This document shows positions 6,352 to 6,727 of a stretch of 6,727 nt of DNA, piece by piece. This DNA is from Gammaproteobacteria bacterium (GTDB lineage Bacteria > Pseudomonadota > Gammaproteobacteria > Chromatiales > Chromatiaceae): contig JAUVEG010000073.1 in the NCBI GenBank assembly GCA_030594925.1, positions 1-6,727 of the forward strand. Reading direction: 5' to 3'. The stretch's first letter is position 1. Each line of letters begins with the position of its first letter. The position numbers were made by a program, and so were the translations under genes. The notes under the pieces were generated by a model that saw nothing but the letters and a program-made list of their open reading frames with translations, did not search any database and was not told the origin of the DNA.

Positions 6352-6396
6352 GTAAAAAATCTTGCAGGTATTGATGGATGAGCCGTAAGGCTGCGG

Positions 6397-6727
6397 TCAA
6401 TTTTCCCAGCGGCCGGCGGCATGGTTGTCGCTTTCACGCGCATCGACCCAGCGTGACGAGCCATCCTTGAGCACCTCTTTCTTCCAGAATGGCGCCCGGG
6501 TCTTGAGGTAGTCCATGATGAACGAGCAGGCCTCGAAGGCGTCCTGGCGATGGCTGCTGGCGATGCATACCAGCACGATCTGGTCACTGGGAGTGAGTCC
6601 GCCGACACGATGGATGACGGTTGCATCCTGCACTTCCCAACGCTGCGAGGCTTCCTCCACGATCTTCTCCAGCGCCTTCTCGGTCATTCCCGGGTAGTGC
6701 TGCAGCGTCATGCCCGAGACCGAATCA
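6397..6727 (-). CDS. moaE: molybdopterin synthase catalytic subunit MoaE (partial, 5' end outside window)
   Basis: MoaE is the large subunit of molybdopterin synthase, which with thiocarboxylated MoaD inserts the dithiolene sulfurs into cyclic pyranopterin monophosphate during molybdenum cofactor synthesis in the cytosol. The visible 109 whole codons align with E. coli MoaE from about residue 45 to the end: LQHYPGMTEKAL, VIHRVGGL, FIMDYLKTRAPFWKKE and WVDARESDNHAAGRW are near-identical blocks. The lysines of LKTRAPFWKKE correspond to active-site Lys119 and Lys126 of the E. coli protein. The frame stays open upstream of the internal ATG at 6711 and matches MoaE (DSVSGMTLQHY), so that ATG is not the start and about 44 N-terminal residues lie beyond the right edge. 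It is probably the last gene of a minus-strand moa operon. The presence of Moco synthesis implies molybdoenzymes in this organism. Confidence 0.96.
   Translation of the reverse strand, partial: DSVSGMTLQHYPGMTEKALEKIVEEASQRWEVQDATVIHRVGGLTPSDQIVLVCIASSHRQDAFEACSFIMDYLKTRAPFWKKEVLKDGSSRWVDARESDNHAAGRWEN

Larger units (their letters stand above)
6122..6353. repeat. nested palindromic repeat element, MITE-like
   Basis: A non-coding element fills most of the gap between dctM and moaE. Outer ends are a perfect 10-bp inverted repeat, ACCACGGAAT (6122-6131) and ATTCCGTGGT (6344-6353). Inside lies a 30-bp inverted repeat (6173-6202 with 6254-6283; 27 of 30 positions pair). Its core contains a further GTCGG/CCGAC stem (6222-6226 and 6248-6252) and a CGC-TTCG-GCG hairpin (6229-6238). 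The right end carries TCCGTG three times at 9-bp spacing. Together this looks like a miniature mobile or dispersed repeat rather than a gene. No flanking target duplication is clear, so mobility is inference. Confidence 0.6.

Noticed and set aside
6118..6381. 87-residue frame after dctM, and the overlapping minus-strand frame at 6315-6626
   Set aside because: The first runs through the palindromic element from a GTG without a ribosome site and ends in repeat-derived peptide; the second is a shadow of moaE with a TTEYTDD peptide from the CACGGA repeat.

Overview
The window looks like a piece of a gammaproteobacterial chromosome. The Rep helicase and MoaE proteins follow the Escherichia coli proteins closely along their length, the tRNA gene encodes its own CCA end, and the TRAP permeases and DUF2782 protein are types known mainly from proteobacteria. 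A free-living or symbiotic respiratory (perhaps sulfur-oxidising) bacterium would fit the periplasmic c-type cytochrome and TRAP genes. That last point is inference from gene style, not proof.

Layout from left to right: a tRNA-Arg(CCG) gene on the minus strand (89-165); a 263-bp spacer; a lipoprotein-anchored monohaem cytochrome c on the plus strand (429-1064); a short convergent spacer with a GC-rich hairpin repeat; the Rep DNA helicase gene on the minus strand (1123-3117); a 77-bp divergent promoter region; a LOG-family (TIGR00730-type) protein (3195-3881); then a tightly packed plus-strand set of a small exported DUF2782 protein (3929-4210), a TRAP small permease (dctQ, ending 4731) and a TRAP large permease (dctM, ending 6103). 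A 293-bp non-coding stretch follows, carrying a nested palindromic repeat element. The 3' part of moaE on the minus strand runs off the right edge.

Most genes are ordinary housekeeping or transport genes and no complete new system is evident. The cytochrome would act on the periplasmic side in electron transfer, Rep in replication-fork progression, the LOG protein in nucleotide or cytokinin-type phosphoribohydrolase chemistry, DctQM in ion-coupled solute uptake, and MoaE in molybdopterin synthesis.

The points most worth a second look are: (1) the 6122-6353 element, with 10-bp outer inverted repeats, a 30-bp inner inverted repeat (27 of 30 paired) and a UUCG-capped core, plus a 9-bp periodic repeat at one end; (2) the DctQM pair that lacks an adjacent DctP binding-protein gene and overlaps a DUF2782 gene instead; and (3) the cytochrome with a lipobox and a long Pro/Ala/Glu linker.
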